Counted from the first letter of the stretch, positions 13,274 through 24,369 are shown. The stretch: 64,000 bases of DNA from Sipunculus nudus (GCA_026874595.1 CM049312.1:28451956-28515955), one strand, 5' to 3'. Numbers and translations: made by a program. The notes: generated by a model not told the origin, from the letters alone.

Positions 13274-15571
13274 TTGAATAATATTTACCTTATTTGTAGC
13301 CAGATGACAATACAATGTTGCAGTTAATTGTACCTGGACTCTCCTCAGGTGAACAATGCCGGGATCCTTGTGATTTCCAGGTTCTTGAACAGTTCTATGG
13401 AAGACTTCGATAAAGTCATGAACACGAACGTGAGAGGGGTAGTCATGCTGACTCACAAGGCTGCCCCATATCTTATTAAGAGTAAAGGTCAGTATGAAAC
13501 AGGACCTTGACGAAAGTCATATATATAAATATAAGGCATGTGTAATCAGGGTAACTCGCCCATATCTCGGCAAGATCAAGCGTCAGGCGGCAGCTTGATC
13601 ATCAGGAAATAATGGGGATAAGAATACAAAAGGTTGTTATGGCATTTTTGTTTCCTTGAGTATGTAACATCCAAATATTACAAAAACTAATTTATGTCAT
13701 AGGCCTTAAAGATAGGAAACAAATAGCAGAGTCATTTTTTTATGTATATGTATACGTCTGTCCTTCTCTGTCACTGATATTAAGTAAAAGAATGTTATAC
13801 CTTGGCACAGTTTGATTTGAGACACGAAAAATATATTAAATATTGAAACTGAAGCCAGCCATAGCTTTGCCTTAACACTGTTGTTTTGTTGTGAGTGTTA
13901 ACTCTTAAATTAAATATCTTTTAAAGTACCTTAATTGTTGTCAACAGGAAATATCATCAATGTGGGTAGCATTTCAGGATTACGGCCGGTAAGTCATGCG
14001 TGCATTTAGTTATTGAAATATAAAGAATAATAATTTTCACTTGTCTGAATAAACCTATGTAGGTTACACCTAGGAAAATGTTTTACCTACTTTAGGACAA
14101 AATTTATGGCGCGAATGGGTTCATTATTGTAACAAGCTAATCTCTCCCGTTTATTAATTTGAATTTGAAGACAATTTTAATTTCATCCCGAATACAACAG
14201 TGAAGACTTTTAAAATGATAGCTTGATAGAAAACTATTTTAATATTGATAGAACACACACGTGACAGGTTCCACAGGCCAAAAGAATAACATTTTTTAAG
14301 ACAATTTATTACTTGCCACAGAACAATATATTAATTGATAAGCATTAGATGAGACAACAATTTTTTTTAAACACCTCTCAAACACAACTGAACATTTGGT
14401 AATGACTTTTCGAGTCTCAGAATATTTAAAGATAAAAAACATTAAAATATCTTGACTCAGCTTTCGATAAATGCGAAAACCTCAAGTGAAAATGTTTGTT
14501 CTCTTCTTGCACTACTTGCCACAGAACAAAATACTGGTCGGAGGGCTTATGCCCTGATAGTGAGTAAATAATTTTTTGTTATTCTTTATGGTGGAGGTTA
14601 CCACCTCCATTTTTTAATACTGACTTATATAATTCTTAAACCTAAGTATGTACATCTGCAGGGTTCCATTTCGGTTTGGGACTTTTTGACAGGGCGGTAG
14701 CACTTGATTCCTGTCATTTTGTTTTGTATCCTTGTGTCGCCAAGGCCCAGTGTCTACCGCACCTGCGGGTCCCCTTTTGCTGGGTTATAACACCGACGAA
14801 CTGACCAAAAAAGCGCTTATATATGAGTAATACATGGCTGTTTGGCACAGTCGTCCCATTAAGCTTGCAAAACGCTAACCCTGAGCGGGGGCCGACCTGA
14901 AAAAATTTCATCGCCTCAGCTAAGACTCGAACCCACGATCTTCCGGATACTGTCCTGTCGTCTACCCCTAAGCCAAAGAACCCGGTCAAAGACAAATATT
15001 AATCTAGTTTCCGTGGTACCGTCACGAATCAAATATTAAGTGGGCCTTAAAGCAGCAATTCCGAAATCTGACGTCGCTCAACTAAAGATTATCTCTTGAA
15101 CCTATTTAATATAAAATAGTCCTTATATCGACGTTCCCGCGGTACACCGGCTGTTTCGTTTACACAGACAAGTTTATAACAGGAATCGGGGGGCCTAACC
15201 TGGTAGATCCAGAGTACAAATGTATTCGTCTGCCATTTCGTCTTATATACTCCTATACGCACACATGACAGCACAGCTATATTTTATGTATATACGCAGA
15301 TACGCATACACGCGCACGGTTTTACATTCATAATAATTAATATAGACGACTTTACTTTCCTCCACACAGACGTATTCAGGAACATTTTACACCATGTGCA
15401 AGGCAGCCCTGGACTGTATGACCGCCTGCCTGGCACAAGGTTTGCTTTCATATTATTATTTGTGTTTTTAACCTTTTATAAAAAAAAGGCCGGAAAACGC
15501 CGATCCGAACGTATATGAGCTGTTCATTTTGTTTATGTTCACGTGTTTATAACATGTTTATTTACAAAAAG

Positions 15572-15626
<55 letters not shown>

Positions 15627-15627
15627 T

Positions 15628-15659
<32 letters not shown>

Positions 15660-18600
15660 GGAGATAGAGAATATCATGTGCGAGTACATATTTTGTTGAA
15701 TCCAAAATCACAAATTTCTAGGGGTTAACTTAAGCTTTAAAAATGAGATCAATATACTTTTATTTTCCATTAGTATACTCTTGTTTCCAGACTTAGGCGT
15801 TCAAGGTGTAAGAGTGAACACGGTCAGGTAGGACTTTCTGTAAATATTTAGTTGATTAAAGGTGTCAATTCACCTACCTTTTGAAAAAGAATTTATGTGA
15901 TTTCTGGCTTCCTCTGTTAACATATTAATGATCTAAGGGTAATTTTGGTTTTTGAAAGTCCTTATATTGCATTTGTGAAGGATGGATGAACTTGTTTATC
16001 AACAACATGTTTGTAAACACAGTAGTGTTGACAAACAGGAAAAACATGTAACCTAAGGTGGTAGGTTGCATATATACAAAGGTAGAAAGGTCACTGGTTA
16101 CCAAATGTCATTTGCAAAGCTCTGGCTTATCTGACTTGTTTCCAGATGCCCTTGTTGACTTTGTTTTGGTTATTTTGGCGGGCTCCCAGATATTATAAAG
16201 TTTATATAAACAAAACAAGCAGCCTGCGTGCGGGGATATTCATATTTTCTGGCCTATTTTTATAAAAGCTCAAAGGGATTACCTTTAGTTTATTAAGGTC
16301 AGATAGGTGATTGGGCCCCTTTAAGAAAATTTGAGCATTTTACGATGCACTATTTTTCATTTATGCGTTAATTTGTAATTGCTGCGTACATATAAAACAG
16401 CTCAGTCCCTTCCTGTCATATTTCTTAAATGGAATATCCGTATATTAAAGTTAATGGAATTGAAAACAGCACAGTACTAGTTCCTGTAATATTTCTTAAA
16501 TTGAATAAATGTGTATTAAAGTTATTGGAATTAAAACAGATATTACATTAACAATAACACAGCGTTTTTTGAAAAAAAATAATGACTTAAAATTTACAAA
16601 ATGGCGGGCTTGTTTGTACATTGCAGCCCGGGTGTCATAAAGACAAATATATTCGGTCGGTCCGGCATGTCGCCAGAGGACATCAAAAAGGTAGGATAAA
16701 TGTCCAGGCAGTTTATTATATATAAGTACAAGTAAAGTCTCTTGGGCTTTTACACCTAAGCCTAATGGTTCATCAAGCCGGAGCTTATCCCGGTTTCTGT
16801 AGCGTGAAGCAACTTAGGAGTGTATCTCTTCCTGGATGGGACGCTAGCCGATCGAAAGTGTTCTTCCCAGTTTTTACTGCTATCCATTTCCACTGCTGGG
16901 TAGACAGAGGCACAGTTGTGGTATGGAACTTGCCTAAGGGTCTTAGCACGATGTGGGTCTGACCAGATTGGAACTCAGGATCTCTCGATCATGAGCCTGG
17001 CACCTTAAACATTATAACACCGCCTCAAATTATATTATATAGGTTATATATTATAAGGTTAGAGTTATAATCCCCTAATGCTGAGAGACTAAGCCAATTT
17101 GCTAACTCTTTGTAAAGACATAAATCACTCAGTGTATTCAGTGATCCCCTCTGATAATTCTGGATCCGCCTCGATGTCTGTTGTTACATGAGAAGCTACA
17201 TGGCCGTTTTGAACATGTATATCCATTTGTGATATTCCCAGGGCCCCATCGAAGAACAGCTCAACATCCTTGTAAAATATATGTGCAAATAAAGAAAATA
17301 AAAAAAAAATACAGCACAGGGAAAATACTGAATTCAGAAGTTTCTCACACAATGTATTTCTTCTCTTCATATTTTCGAGAAAGTATCTTTAACAGGCTCA
17401 CAGCTTGGTTTAAGTTCAAGGCAAACATGCATTTGTAAAACTCATGTTATTTATATGACGCATATCGATTACTCAAGGTCATGGTAACCCTTTTTAAATA
17501 ACCAATCTATAACACTTCCACATTGTTCCCACTTAATCGACCTATATATTTTTAAGACATTACTATGACATTGTTATCTTGGCAATGTATCCTTCTCCAG
17601 CAAAACAGGAACGGTCACCAGTTGGCCCAGCCCGTAGCACGCTAAAACCAGTTCTGCCGGGCCGATGTCAGCATTGAAAATAAATGTAACAAAACTGACT
17701 CTGGAACGGTCTTGGGCTTGGCCGGGCCCACTGGTTATGCGTTTTTTAATATGATCTTCCAAACCTTTATAAGGTTTTCCAAACATTTCGTGATGTATAT
17801 AAAATTATAATGCAAAGGCATAAAGTGTTTGGTATGCCGTCGATGTCGTCGGAGTCATTTCTTGTGAATACAATCTCTTTTGAAAGACGCAATATTTTTG
17901 CATGATATTTGAAATTCGCAATTTGATCTTGACCTTAACCTTCAAGGTAAAAAAAGTTAAAATTAACAAAAATCCCATCCTATGACTTTTGTATTAATGT
18001 GTATTTTATGTCAAAGTCAACAAATTTCATACAGCTGTTGTTTAACCATGTCCTTGGATGAGTTCAAGGTCAAATCATCGGAACTATTGATCATTGGTTG
18101 AATTGTCTCTACCAATATATCGGACAAGTTAAAGAACTTTCACTTGGACGTCAATTTCCAAGGTCAAATAAGCCAAGATAAAAAAAAATTGTTAACTCAA
18201 TTACTTTTAAAGTATTGCATATTCTTTCCTCAAATTTGATACTTAAGTTGTTTCCACCTGGACCTTGATCTTTAAATTCATATATTTAAATCTACCAAAG
18301 ATTTCTCCGTGAAGACTACAACTTTTTAACCAATCAAACTTTTTTCGTGGAATTATATTTATGAATTGTTTCCACCAAAATCCCAGATGAGTTCGAGAAC
18401 TGGTGACTCAGGCCTTCATCGTCAAGGCCAAATCTTCCGAATTATAGGAATTTTTTTCCTAACCCCACAACTTCAAGAAGTAAATCACATTCTTTCCTTA
18501 AATTTGCCTATGGGTTCCCAAGGAAGAAGAGACATGAATTTGTTTTTTTTTTCAATTGCAACAACCAACAGATGTTTTACCATTTTTATTGTTCTGCTGT

Positions 18601-18923
18601 TTATAGAAAATAATGTAATCATTAATTAAAGCCAAAATGTTTGTCAAAATTTAATTATGATAGATGGCACACTAAAATAAAATCATGATGTCTTCCACTT
18701 CAATTTCACAGATTCTTGTTTGATATTGAATCATTTTCAGTTCTATGATATGCAGAAGTGGCTCCAACCGATCGGTCGTCATGGAGAAGCTGATGAGGTG
18801 GCACAGGCGATCGCTTTCTTGGCTTCTGATGCGGCAAAATTCATAAATGGTGCGTTACTGCCGGTTGATGGAGGTCGTTCTCAATTAACGCCAGTGTTTG
18901 CCTCTGGTCCGCTTATTGTGTAA
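5932..18923 (+). CDS. SDR-A: classical short-chain dehydrogenase/reductase, 9 exons
   Basis: Exons: 5932-5968, 7281-7420, 10799-10891, 13349-13487, 13948-13988, 15370-15439, 15791-15827, 16627-16690 and 18741-18923. All introns are GT-AG with phases 1,0,0,1,0,1,2,0. The spliced product is 267 aa, the usual size of a classical SDR. Rossmann motif TGASSGIG is at residues 12-19, NNAG at 92-95, helix Asn in NTNVRG at 115-120, catalytic Ser144, Tyr157 and Lys161 (YTMCK, with the canonical 13-residue Ser-Tyr spacing), and PGVIKT at 187-192. The end of beta-2 reads VVLNGRN with no acidic residue, which favours NADP(H). There is no signal peptide or membrane anchor, so it is probably cytosolic. It resembles FabG-like and 17-beta-HSD-like reductases, but the substrate cannot be told from sequence. 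The ATG is the only in-frame one near the exon 1 start. Confidence 0.93.
6220..7055. repeat. Intron 1 non-autonomous repeat with ERE-like palindromes (copy A)
   Basis: Built of diverged units of about 150 bp with a recurring order: GGCACAAA, GAATCTTCT, an AGGTCAnnnTGACCT-like palindrome, then GGCTCnAAAGTATCCCCC. It ends with a block like CAGCTGAGCGTCATGACCCATGGGTC, which also terminates related repeats at 10206, 12960, 40060, 42790 and 47625. The same element sits at the same intron position in SDR-B, so it predates the duplication. The form (short hairpin start, tandem core, fixed end) resembles the Helentron/pearl-type elements of bivalves; that name is inference. Confidence 0.6.
6574..6588. 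promoter_or_regulatory. Perfect IR3 nuclear-receptor palindrome (ERE consensus)
   Basis: AGGTCACTGTGACCT is the estrogen-response-element consensus, both half-sites exact with a 3-nt spacer. It lies inside the intron 1 repeat. Binding is not shown. Confidence 0.35.
7281..7420 (+). CDS. SDR-A exon 2
   Basis: Encodes the rest of the dinucleotide-binding glycine motif (GASSGIG) and beta-2 with LNGRN. Acceptor ATGCAG, donor GTAAAA. It differs from SDR-B at S29 (Phe in B) and K48 (Gln in B). Confidence 0.92.
8045..10226. repeat. Intron 2 composite repeat (copy A)
   Basis: Begins with a hairpin-like AGTTCAGCTGAC ... GTCATCTGAGCTAA followed by GTCC-rich sequence. It continues through several copies of a diverged unit carrying GGTCAAGGTCAC, and ends with CAGCTGTGCGCTGTGACCCACAGGTC. 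The 121-residue open frame inside (9168-9533) has no motif and is not a gene. Confidence 0.55.
9916..9934 (+). promoter_or_regulatory. Triple AGGTCA half-sites (DR1 plus DR0)
   Basis: Three exact AGGTCA half-sites: 9916-9921, 9923-9928 and 9929-9934. The first two form a DR1 (RXR/HNF4/PPAR-type site) and the last also gives TCAAGGTCA (ERR/NR5A-type). It sits in a repeat, so occupancy is unknown. Confidence 0.3.
10799..10891 (+). CDS. SDR-A exon 3
   Basis: Encodes residues 60-90, including the adenine-side ADVTKEDDV block (the conserved D-V/L-T after beta-3) and FGQLDVL leading into beta-4. Acceptor CCTAG, donor GTAAGT. Confidence 0.92.
11715..12995. repeat. Intron 3 repeat of the same family (copy A)
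   Basis: Starts near CAGCTGATTGTAAG with a TCCGTC-rich tract, continues with about 150-bp units like those of intron 1, and ends near 12960 with a CAGCCGAGAG...ATGGCCAATGGGC block. Its partner in SDR-B is 46510-47655. Confidence 0.55.
12515..12529. promoter_or_regulatory. Perfect IR3 palindrome in intron 3 repeat
   Basis: AGGTCATTGTGACCT: both half-sites exact, 3-nt spacer. One of four perfect sites in the window, all within the same repeat family. Confidence 0.33.
13238..13274. repeat. (TA)n(TG)n microsatellite
   Basis: A TA tract running into about 12 TG units, 75 bp before exon 4. The same place in SDR-B is plain AT-rich. Confidence 0.9.
13349..13487 (+). CDS. SDR-A exon 4
   Basis: Starts with VNNAG (residues 91-95) and carries the structural Asn motif MNTNVRG. 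The four residues after NNAG are ILVI, against MAAG in SDR-B: a run of changes beside the active site. Confidence 0.92.
13948..13988 (+). CDS. SDR-A exon 5
   Basis: A 41-nt exon encoding NIINVGSISGLRP, which holds catalytic Ser144. SDR-B reads NVSSFSGSRP here; the catalytic Ser is kept. Confidence 0.9.
14705..14995 (-). mobile_element. tRNA-derived SINE, only in copy A
   Basis: On the minus strand the first part (about 14992-14918) looks like a tRNA with an A box TGGCTTAGGGG (14965-14975) and a B box close to GGTTCGAGTC (14924-14933), at normal spacing. A roughly 200-bp unrelated tail follows. SDR-B intron 5 lacks the SINE and about 140 bp beside it, so this is an insertion in A or a deletion in B. 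Most likely a tRNA-head SINE; the family was not identified. Confidence 0.65.
15370..15439 (+). CDS. SDR-A exon 6
   Basis: Carries the active-site YTMCK (Tyr157, Lys161). Six of 23 residues differ from SDR-B, including Cys160 (Ser in B) inside the YxxxK motif. Confidence 0.92.
15572..15664. repeat. (AT)n(GA)n microsatellite
   Basis: An AT tract followed by a long GA tract with GACA units in intron 6. SDR-B has the same compound repeat at 51872-51976, so it existed before the duplication. Confidence 0.9.
15791..15827 (+). CDS. SDR-A exon 7
   Basis: A 37-nt exon encoding LGVQGVRVNTV (beta-6). A 37-nt relic of the same exon persists in the dead paralog at 25774-25810. Confidence 0.9.
16237..16335 (+). 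repeat. Dispersed repeat in SDR-A intron 7
   Basis: Partner of 1245-1350. It is absent from SDR-B intron 7, so it inserted after the duplication or was deleted in B. Confidence 0.55.
16627..16690 (+). CDS. SDR-A exon 8
   Basis: Encodes SPGVIKTNIFGRSGMSPEDIK: the conserved PG after beta-6, then the flexible substrate-binding loop. Seven changes from SDR-B, mostly in the loop. Confidence 0.92.
16741..17025 (-). mobile_element. SINE-like repeat in intron 8 (copy A)
   Basis: About 280 bp, shared with SDR-B at 52501-52775. On the minus strand it starts with a weak tRNA-like head containing GAGTTCCAATC (B-box-like), followed by GACCC/TTAGGCAAG and a conserved TGGATGGGACnCnAGnC block. Because both copies have it at the same place, it predates the duplication. 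Its SINE nature is probable, not certain. Confidence 0.5.
17870..18480. repeat. Intron 8 diverged tandem repeat with TCAAGGTCA sites (copy A)
   Basis: Loosely repeated units of about 150 bp, each with a version of CAAGGTCAAAT and GAATTGTTTCCACCAA. One exact TCAAGGTCA (ERR/NR5A monomer site) lies at 18064-18072. SDR-B has the longer counterpart at 53220-54060. Confidence 0.55.
18741..18923 (+). CDS. SDR-A exon 9 and stop
   Basis: Encodes residues 208-267: GRHGEADEVAQAIAFLAS, the C-terminal SDR helix, and LLPVDGG, then TAA at 18921-18923. Only two residues differ from SDR-B (G219 is Cys in B, A261 is Val in B). Confidence 0.93.
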   Translation, partial: FYDMQKWLQPIGRHGEADEVAQAIAFLASDAAKFINGALLPVDGGRSQLTPVFASGPLIV

Positions 18924-18936
18924 TGGTCACTATCTA

Positions 18937-18942
18937 AATAAA
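18937..18942 (+). promoter_or_regulatory. SDR-A polyadenylation signal
   Basis: A canonical AATAAA lies 14 nt after the stop codon. The corresponding position in SDR-B has lost it. Confidence 0.6.
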
Positions 18943-20760
18943 GTTTTAAATACAGTCCCACAAATTTTACTCCGAGGGCAAAATACTGTTTTCACACCAT
19001 TGATGTTACGATTACTCCGTGTTTGGACTTTGTGCTTCTTACCTTTAGTGGTGCCCTATAGCGCCGCCTATGTGTTTTTTTGTAAAACGATGTTTTTTAT
19101 TTTTGGCCGATGTGCCACGTAGTGATGTGATGATATGAGACGATTGAAAAATGAATATCTACGATTAAACGTCATTCCGCAGGACTCGTTTGTCGTTGAT
19201 TCTTCAACGTCTCTTACAAGTTAGAATCCATAACAATTCCCTTGGCTGAATATATAAATGTGACATCTGCCTTTACACAAATCGCCTAATTAATCTTCTG
19301 TTAAGACTTTCTGTGGTGTTTAAAAAGTTAGATAAAAACTTGACGGACGGTCATGCCATTATAAAACCACAGACAGACAGGATCAGCCACGCTGTACTTA
19401 CGCTGGTCTGCATCTTTGCATCAGAATAGAAGTGATTTGAAGAGCGCTGCTTATATGAAACAGTTAAAGATTATACTAATTAGTTTCTAAGATTTCCGTA
19501 TGTAAACGGTATAATTATAGTCTAACCTGCCGTATGATATAATTGTTTAAATTCAATATGTTTGATATTTGTCCATGGGTGTATTTTAAATGTGCATATC
19601 TACTCGTTCATATATAACTATTTTATATGACAATAAGAATACGCTTGGATTTGTCAAATATATTTGGTAATGTTTACAGAACCCCATTCAAATACAGCAG
19701 GCAGTACATTTAAACGGGCCATACTGTCAGTGTGAAAATTTATGTGTAAATAATGAATGAACAAAATGCTTCTCTTGCGTTAATGTTAATAAATATCCTG
19801 ACCATGTTCGAGGGACAGATCATTCAGAGCGAAAATCTTGCGGCAGGTGAATTAATGCATAGGCCTTAGGTTCACGGTTACATTTCTGTATATTGCATAT
19901 CTTCACAGATTTTTAAAATGAACGTAATTTGCATTATCTCACAAGAATGAGTTTATTTCCTATGATTACATTTTATCAGCTATGACTTTTTATATATTCC
20001 CCGTTTCTCACGAATTATTGCTATAAAGCGCGTCACCAAATTTATTCTGTACTGAACGTATGTAAAATTTGCAACGTAAAACGCAACACAGAATATCACC
20101 GACAATTCTCGCGAATAATTGTAATACAAATTTTTCTGCTGACGACGTGTGATTATTTGAGGATAGATTTTATTTTCTTTTTAAACACGAAATAACAACC
20201 TGCACAACCTCACATCCTTATGTGTGTAAACAAAAATCAGAATTTGATTCGAATGGGACTCGGTGCATTATAATTAACATGCAAATAAAACTGTATAATA
20301 ATGTAAACTATGTTCCCTGAGCTCACGGACAAGCTTTTTTTTTAATGGTAGAGCTTATAATAATATGATACTGGTGTACAAATTATAAAAATCCTTGCCG
20401 ATTTATTGTAAAAAATAGAAAAAAATGTTAAGGCTATTATTTCTCCATGATGACCTCCAAGCTGCCAGACTTTACAAAAGATTCCAGTCTAGCTGAATAT
20501 ATTAATGCCACATGTAGCACACAGATCAGTGCGTCGTGCTATGAAAAAGTAATGAGAGTTATCTCAATAAAAAAAGGTCCCCACACTTTCTACTTGTAAA
20601 AAATGCATTTTGCTTGTGTGTGGTGATACTTAGGGTTCGCTTGTATAAAGAGCACGTAATTAAATTGCGTCGTATGGATGGAAACACTGAGATAACTATA
20701 AATGTAATATGTACAGAATGAGCAACCTGCATTGAGAGGATACAACAATACTTAGCAGGT
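18943..20760. other. 3' flank of SDR-A
   Basis: Aligns with the 3' flank of SDR-B (54504 onward) with indels. No open frame, RNA gene or transposon motif was recognised. Confidence 0.5.
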
Positions 20761-20970
20761 CACTTGTGGATCCAGAGGGGGGATCTGCGGGGTCCAGACC
20801 CCCCCCCCCCCTCCCCCTTGTTTGAGTCGAAAAAAAAAACTTTTTTAGGGTTCCAATCTAAATAGGGCGACCTGGACCCCCTCCTTTTCTGACCGGAGGA
20901 GTCTTTTAGATTTTCTTTTCGTCCTCCTGGATTGGATCCTCGCTTTTCCAAAATCCTGGATCCCCCTTCA
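20761..20970. mobile_element. hAT-like MITE, decayed (copy A)
   Basis: Same family as 29097-29284 and 56705-56898. The ends have drifted (CACTTGTGGATCCAG at the left). The interior has poly-C, TTTTTTAGGGTT and TTTTAGATTTTCTTTT blocks in common. It sits at the same place in both duplicated blocks. Confidence 0.6.
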
Positions 20971-21278
20971 GGATGTCGTCTTTAAAGAAAAAGTAGGTTT
21001 ACTCACAGGTAGTTTAACGGGCGACCCCTTTATGAAGTATGTACTTGATGTTTTCCTCCTTTTGAAAGTTATAGACACTGTAACTCACGATTGTCCTCGA
21101 TTATTCTTTTGCGGGCTGACAGACAATTGTAACTGCAAGGATGATACTATTCAGTTTCATGGGTCGAGGCATAAATGCTGTCGCTAAAATGTAAAGAAAA
21201 TGTTACCCAGGTATTCTGAAAGCAACACAATTTTAAAAAAATGCAAAGTTAATCCAGGTTTTAGTGAAATATTTGCAG

Positions 21279-21747
21279 TTTATTTTGAATACATAAAATC
21301 ATGAAAGCGTTTTATGTTCAATAATCACAGATAACCTTTAGGTGTATGGCATTGATTTTACGATCAATCTGTCTTAATTTCATTAGTACATATCAATTTA
21401 ATAGCTGTCCTAATACAACAATCAATGCATATTAAACGTTAAGTAAGCAATTGTATTGCACCTATTGGAGAAAGGCATGTGCTAATAACATTTTGATTAA
21501 CATGATTTTTTATTTTGAATACATAAAATCATGAAAGCGTTTAATGTTCAATAATCACAGATAACCTTTAGGTGTATGGCATTGATTTTACGATCAATCT
21601 GTCTTAATTTCATTAGTACATATTTTATATCAATTTAATAGCTGTTCTAATACAACAATCAATGCATATTAAGCGTTACGTAAGCAATTGTATTGCACCT
21701 ATTGGAGAAAGTCATGTGCTGATAACATTTTGATTAACATGACTTTA
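21279..21747. repeat. 230-bp tandem duplication, only in copy A
   Basis: Unit 21279-21508 is repeated at 21509-21747 with very few differences and a 7-bp TATTTTA-type insertion in the second. Copy B has a single unit (about 57235-57470). The two units match each other far better than either matches copy B, so the tandem copy is recent. Confidence 0.85.
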
Positions 21748-21816
21748 TGGGGAAAAAAGACTCTCAAAAACTGTAAGGTATATAAGTGCTAATATTACTG
21801 CTTTATCTGTGTCACA

Positions 21817-23437
21817 CTACACACGCAGTGGACATATATTTCCAGGGAACCAGGCAAAAGTCCGGAAATTTCGATTCTTGGGGTTGACTTAAAAAAAGTT
21901 TTTTTTTCGCTTTGTCTAACAGCTACCCACCGCCTCAAAGGCAAAAGCAGCATACATTCCCTCCACCGAACACGGCAGCGGAGACCCAACCATACTAATC
22001 GTGAGCCGAACCCGATCCGTAAAACGACAGAGCCACGAGACGAATGTCATGTTATACTTGCAGTTTCTACCATTCAGTCAACGTTTGCCATTTTTTTTTG
22101 TCATAAGCTAATTCCTAAGTTTGTAACAAAACGAGTTTCTATCAGAGAATTTCGCAAATGGCTTTCGCCAACCATTGACTGGATTCAGTCTCACAAACAG
22201 TGCTTCCAGAATACACAGTTCTCTGACTATCGCCCGCCTTTTCTGGCTTCAAATACAATTCTACAACTTATGTATTCCTACGCCCTGCTCGGCTCAACAT
22301 AGAACTCAAGGGCCAATAATCGTCCTCTTGATACACACCCTACTTTGTGCCAATCTACATCTCACGACAAGTCGTCCGCAGATCGATTCTACTCTGACTT
22401 ACCGCTCTTCTGCGGCTTTGTAACCGACATTTATATAAACTTGTCGCAAAGAAATTTCGGGAATGTTCTAGTTAACGAATGTTCTACAGACTTCTTGACA
22501 TTGAAATTACTAAGCCTTCCAGGACTTCCAGAATTTTCTGTCAGCTAATCATAACAAACTGTATGCTGGTAAGTTCTATTATTTGATATGTAAACCAATC
22601 GAACTACCGATCAACACAACTAATGATAAAGATAAACACAACATTATTAAATATAAATAACTACGTTTCCCTGACTATACCTTATTTTCCCAAGGGGCGC
22701 TCATTTAACACGGCCTGACCTGGTAATACCTTTGAATAAACCTGAAGAATACCAACTTACCTTACAAGCAATTAAATGTGAATAATAGTAGGATAAAGAA
22801 TAGGATATTATAAACGTTAACATACCAGATGCACGAGTTTTGAAATAATGTAAATTGAGTGAACCCAAATGCTAGTTCTCATAAAAACCTATTCACATAT
22901 CAGGCATCATGATATATACGAAATATAGCGTTTTTTCCTTGAAACAACACTGTTTCTGCCAATATTTCGTTTCAAAATATTTTCCTTTTCCTTTTCATAT
23001 AAAGGCTTACACCGTGCGCGATGAATGACATAATATGAACACAGCGCGCGGGCCACCGGTAAGCCGTACCACACAACTTTCAATAATCTAGCTTTCAACC
23101 GGTATTTCTTCTCCCCAATTTCTTCTCCTTTTTAGGAAGTAATCGGGATTCTTAAGACCGGTCATACAGTCTTTCATGGCAAATAGGCATACATGGGCTG
23201 TATTTAATCACACAAATAACCTTAACAACATAAGAAACAGATGGACTGGGGATAGGAAACAAATGTGTTTTGCTTGGAGAGCTTTCAGTTAAGTCAAATT
23301 GAAATAATAGGGTGATTTAAGAAACATACTTTGACATATGCCAAAGTACATTTAAGGGCTGAGCGCTCTGCAGTATATTACGTTATACAAATCAACTACA
23401 GCATTCAGTTCTCAGGTTCCTTTTATAAATGATACAG
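21817..23437. other. Unique spacer upstream of the dead SDR
   Basis: The first exon of the dead paralog should lie here, but no sequence like its start (KNKVVLITG followed by a GT donor) was found. No other gene was recognised. Confidence 0.4.
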
Positions 23438-23556
23438 GGACAAGCTCTGAAAAAGGTGGAGGGACGGCTATTCTCACGTTCGGTAGCCGTGTGAGACACG
23501 GCCGTTACATGGAAATCCTAGAGACAGCAAAGCAGAAATGCAAAGATCCGGGCAGT
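23438..23556 (+). pseudogene. SDR-P exon 2 relic
   Basis: After a GATACAG acceptor it reads GTSSEKGGGTAIL, then FGSRVRHGR, then CKDPG, matching GASSGIGEETAVL, FGSRVVLNGR and CQDKG of SDR-B. Donor-like GTAAGG follows. Two of the three cofactor-motif glycines are affected. Confidence 0.78.
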
Positions 23557-23957
23557 GTAAGGAATAGGTAAACTGAAATAAAAAAGGAAACATTTTAAAA
23601 CATTACCAAATTTCTTGTTTTAAGCACTTTTCCGCCTGGGTATTCGCCGCTCAGCATTATATTACAACAATCATATAACAACATCTGTCTTTAATCCTTT
23701 ATCAATTCAACATTTCAGTGTCAGCTATTGCACAGGCCTACATACTTGTATAAACATATCTTTTTTATTGGTTATACACGGATAAACACATTTTTATGAT
23801 TCCACTTACTTAAAGGCCAATCGGTTACTAATTTGAATGTAGAAGTTCAAAAATCATTTTTCACAACCGCCATCAATTCATAATAGATAAAAGCCTAAAA
23901 TGAACGACATGTCATAATTTCATGCTATATACGCACATGTAGACCTGTTCCATTTCT

Positions 23958-24046
23958 AACTGTACAAGGGGACCTGACAGAGGAAGATGCTACCAATATT
24001 TTTTGATAAAAATGTAGCTACTTTTGGACAACTGGGACTTTGTTCA
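23958..24046 (+). pseudogene. SDR-P exon 3 relic
   Basis: VQGDLTEEDATNIF, then after a 1-nt frameshift DKNVATFGQLG, matching ADVTKEDDVTSMV and TISTFGQLD. The acceptor AG has become AA. Confidence 0.72.
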
Positions 24047-24122
24047 GTGTATGTCGTATATATCTATAATTAATGTTATTTATATGTTTCTGATGTAAAT
24101 GTAAAACGTCAATGTCATGAGG

Positions 24123-24360
24123 AACACGTTTAACAGAAGGGGTTCACGGAATGCACAGGAATGGTAGATTAGTTTTAAAAGAAGGCTATGGTATGCTTCA
24201 GGAGTATAACAGGTTAAACAGAAGCACGAAATCTACAGGAATGGTACAGCAGAATGAACAGAAGGATAGGGTATACTTAAGAGTAGAACAGGTTGAACAG
24301 TAGCACGAAATGAACAGGAATGGCAGAGCAGAATGAAAAGAAGTATATGGCGCACGATTC
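24123..24360. repeat. Tandem repeat, about 3 units of 80-90 bp
   Basis: Each unit contains AACAG(A/G)AG/TAGCACG or similar, then ACAGGAATGG and AGCAGAATGAA. It lies between the exon 3 relic and the gag relic; no coding content. Confidence 0.6.
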
Positions 24361-24369
24361 ACTGTCCCC

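Larger units (their letters stand above)
5438..21816. repeat. Segmental duplication, copy A
   Basis: Sequence from about 5438 aligns with 36533 onward, and the match ends at the shared TCTGTGTCACA at 21816 and 57539. Both copies are in direct orientation and hold a full SDR gene with about 0.5-1.1 kb upstream and about 3 kb downstream. Intron sequence still aligns over long stretches with many substitutions and indels, so the duplication is not recent. Copy A is 16.4 kb; copy B is 21.0 kb because of later insertions. Right of the B breakpoint lies a member of the same repeat family found in the introns, so repeat-mediated exchange is possible. Confidence 0.85.

Noticed and set aside
14918-14992. 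A functional tRNA gene on the minus strand
   Set aside because: A and B boxes are present but the sequence does not close into a convincing acceptor stem, and a SINE body follows.
5932-18923. Bacterial FabG contamination or horizontal transfer
   Set aside because: Eight spliceosomal introns conserved between paralogs show a resident nuclear gene.
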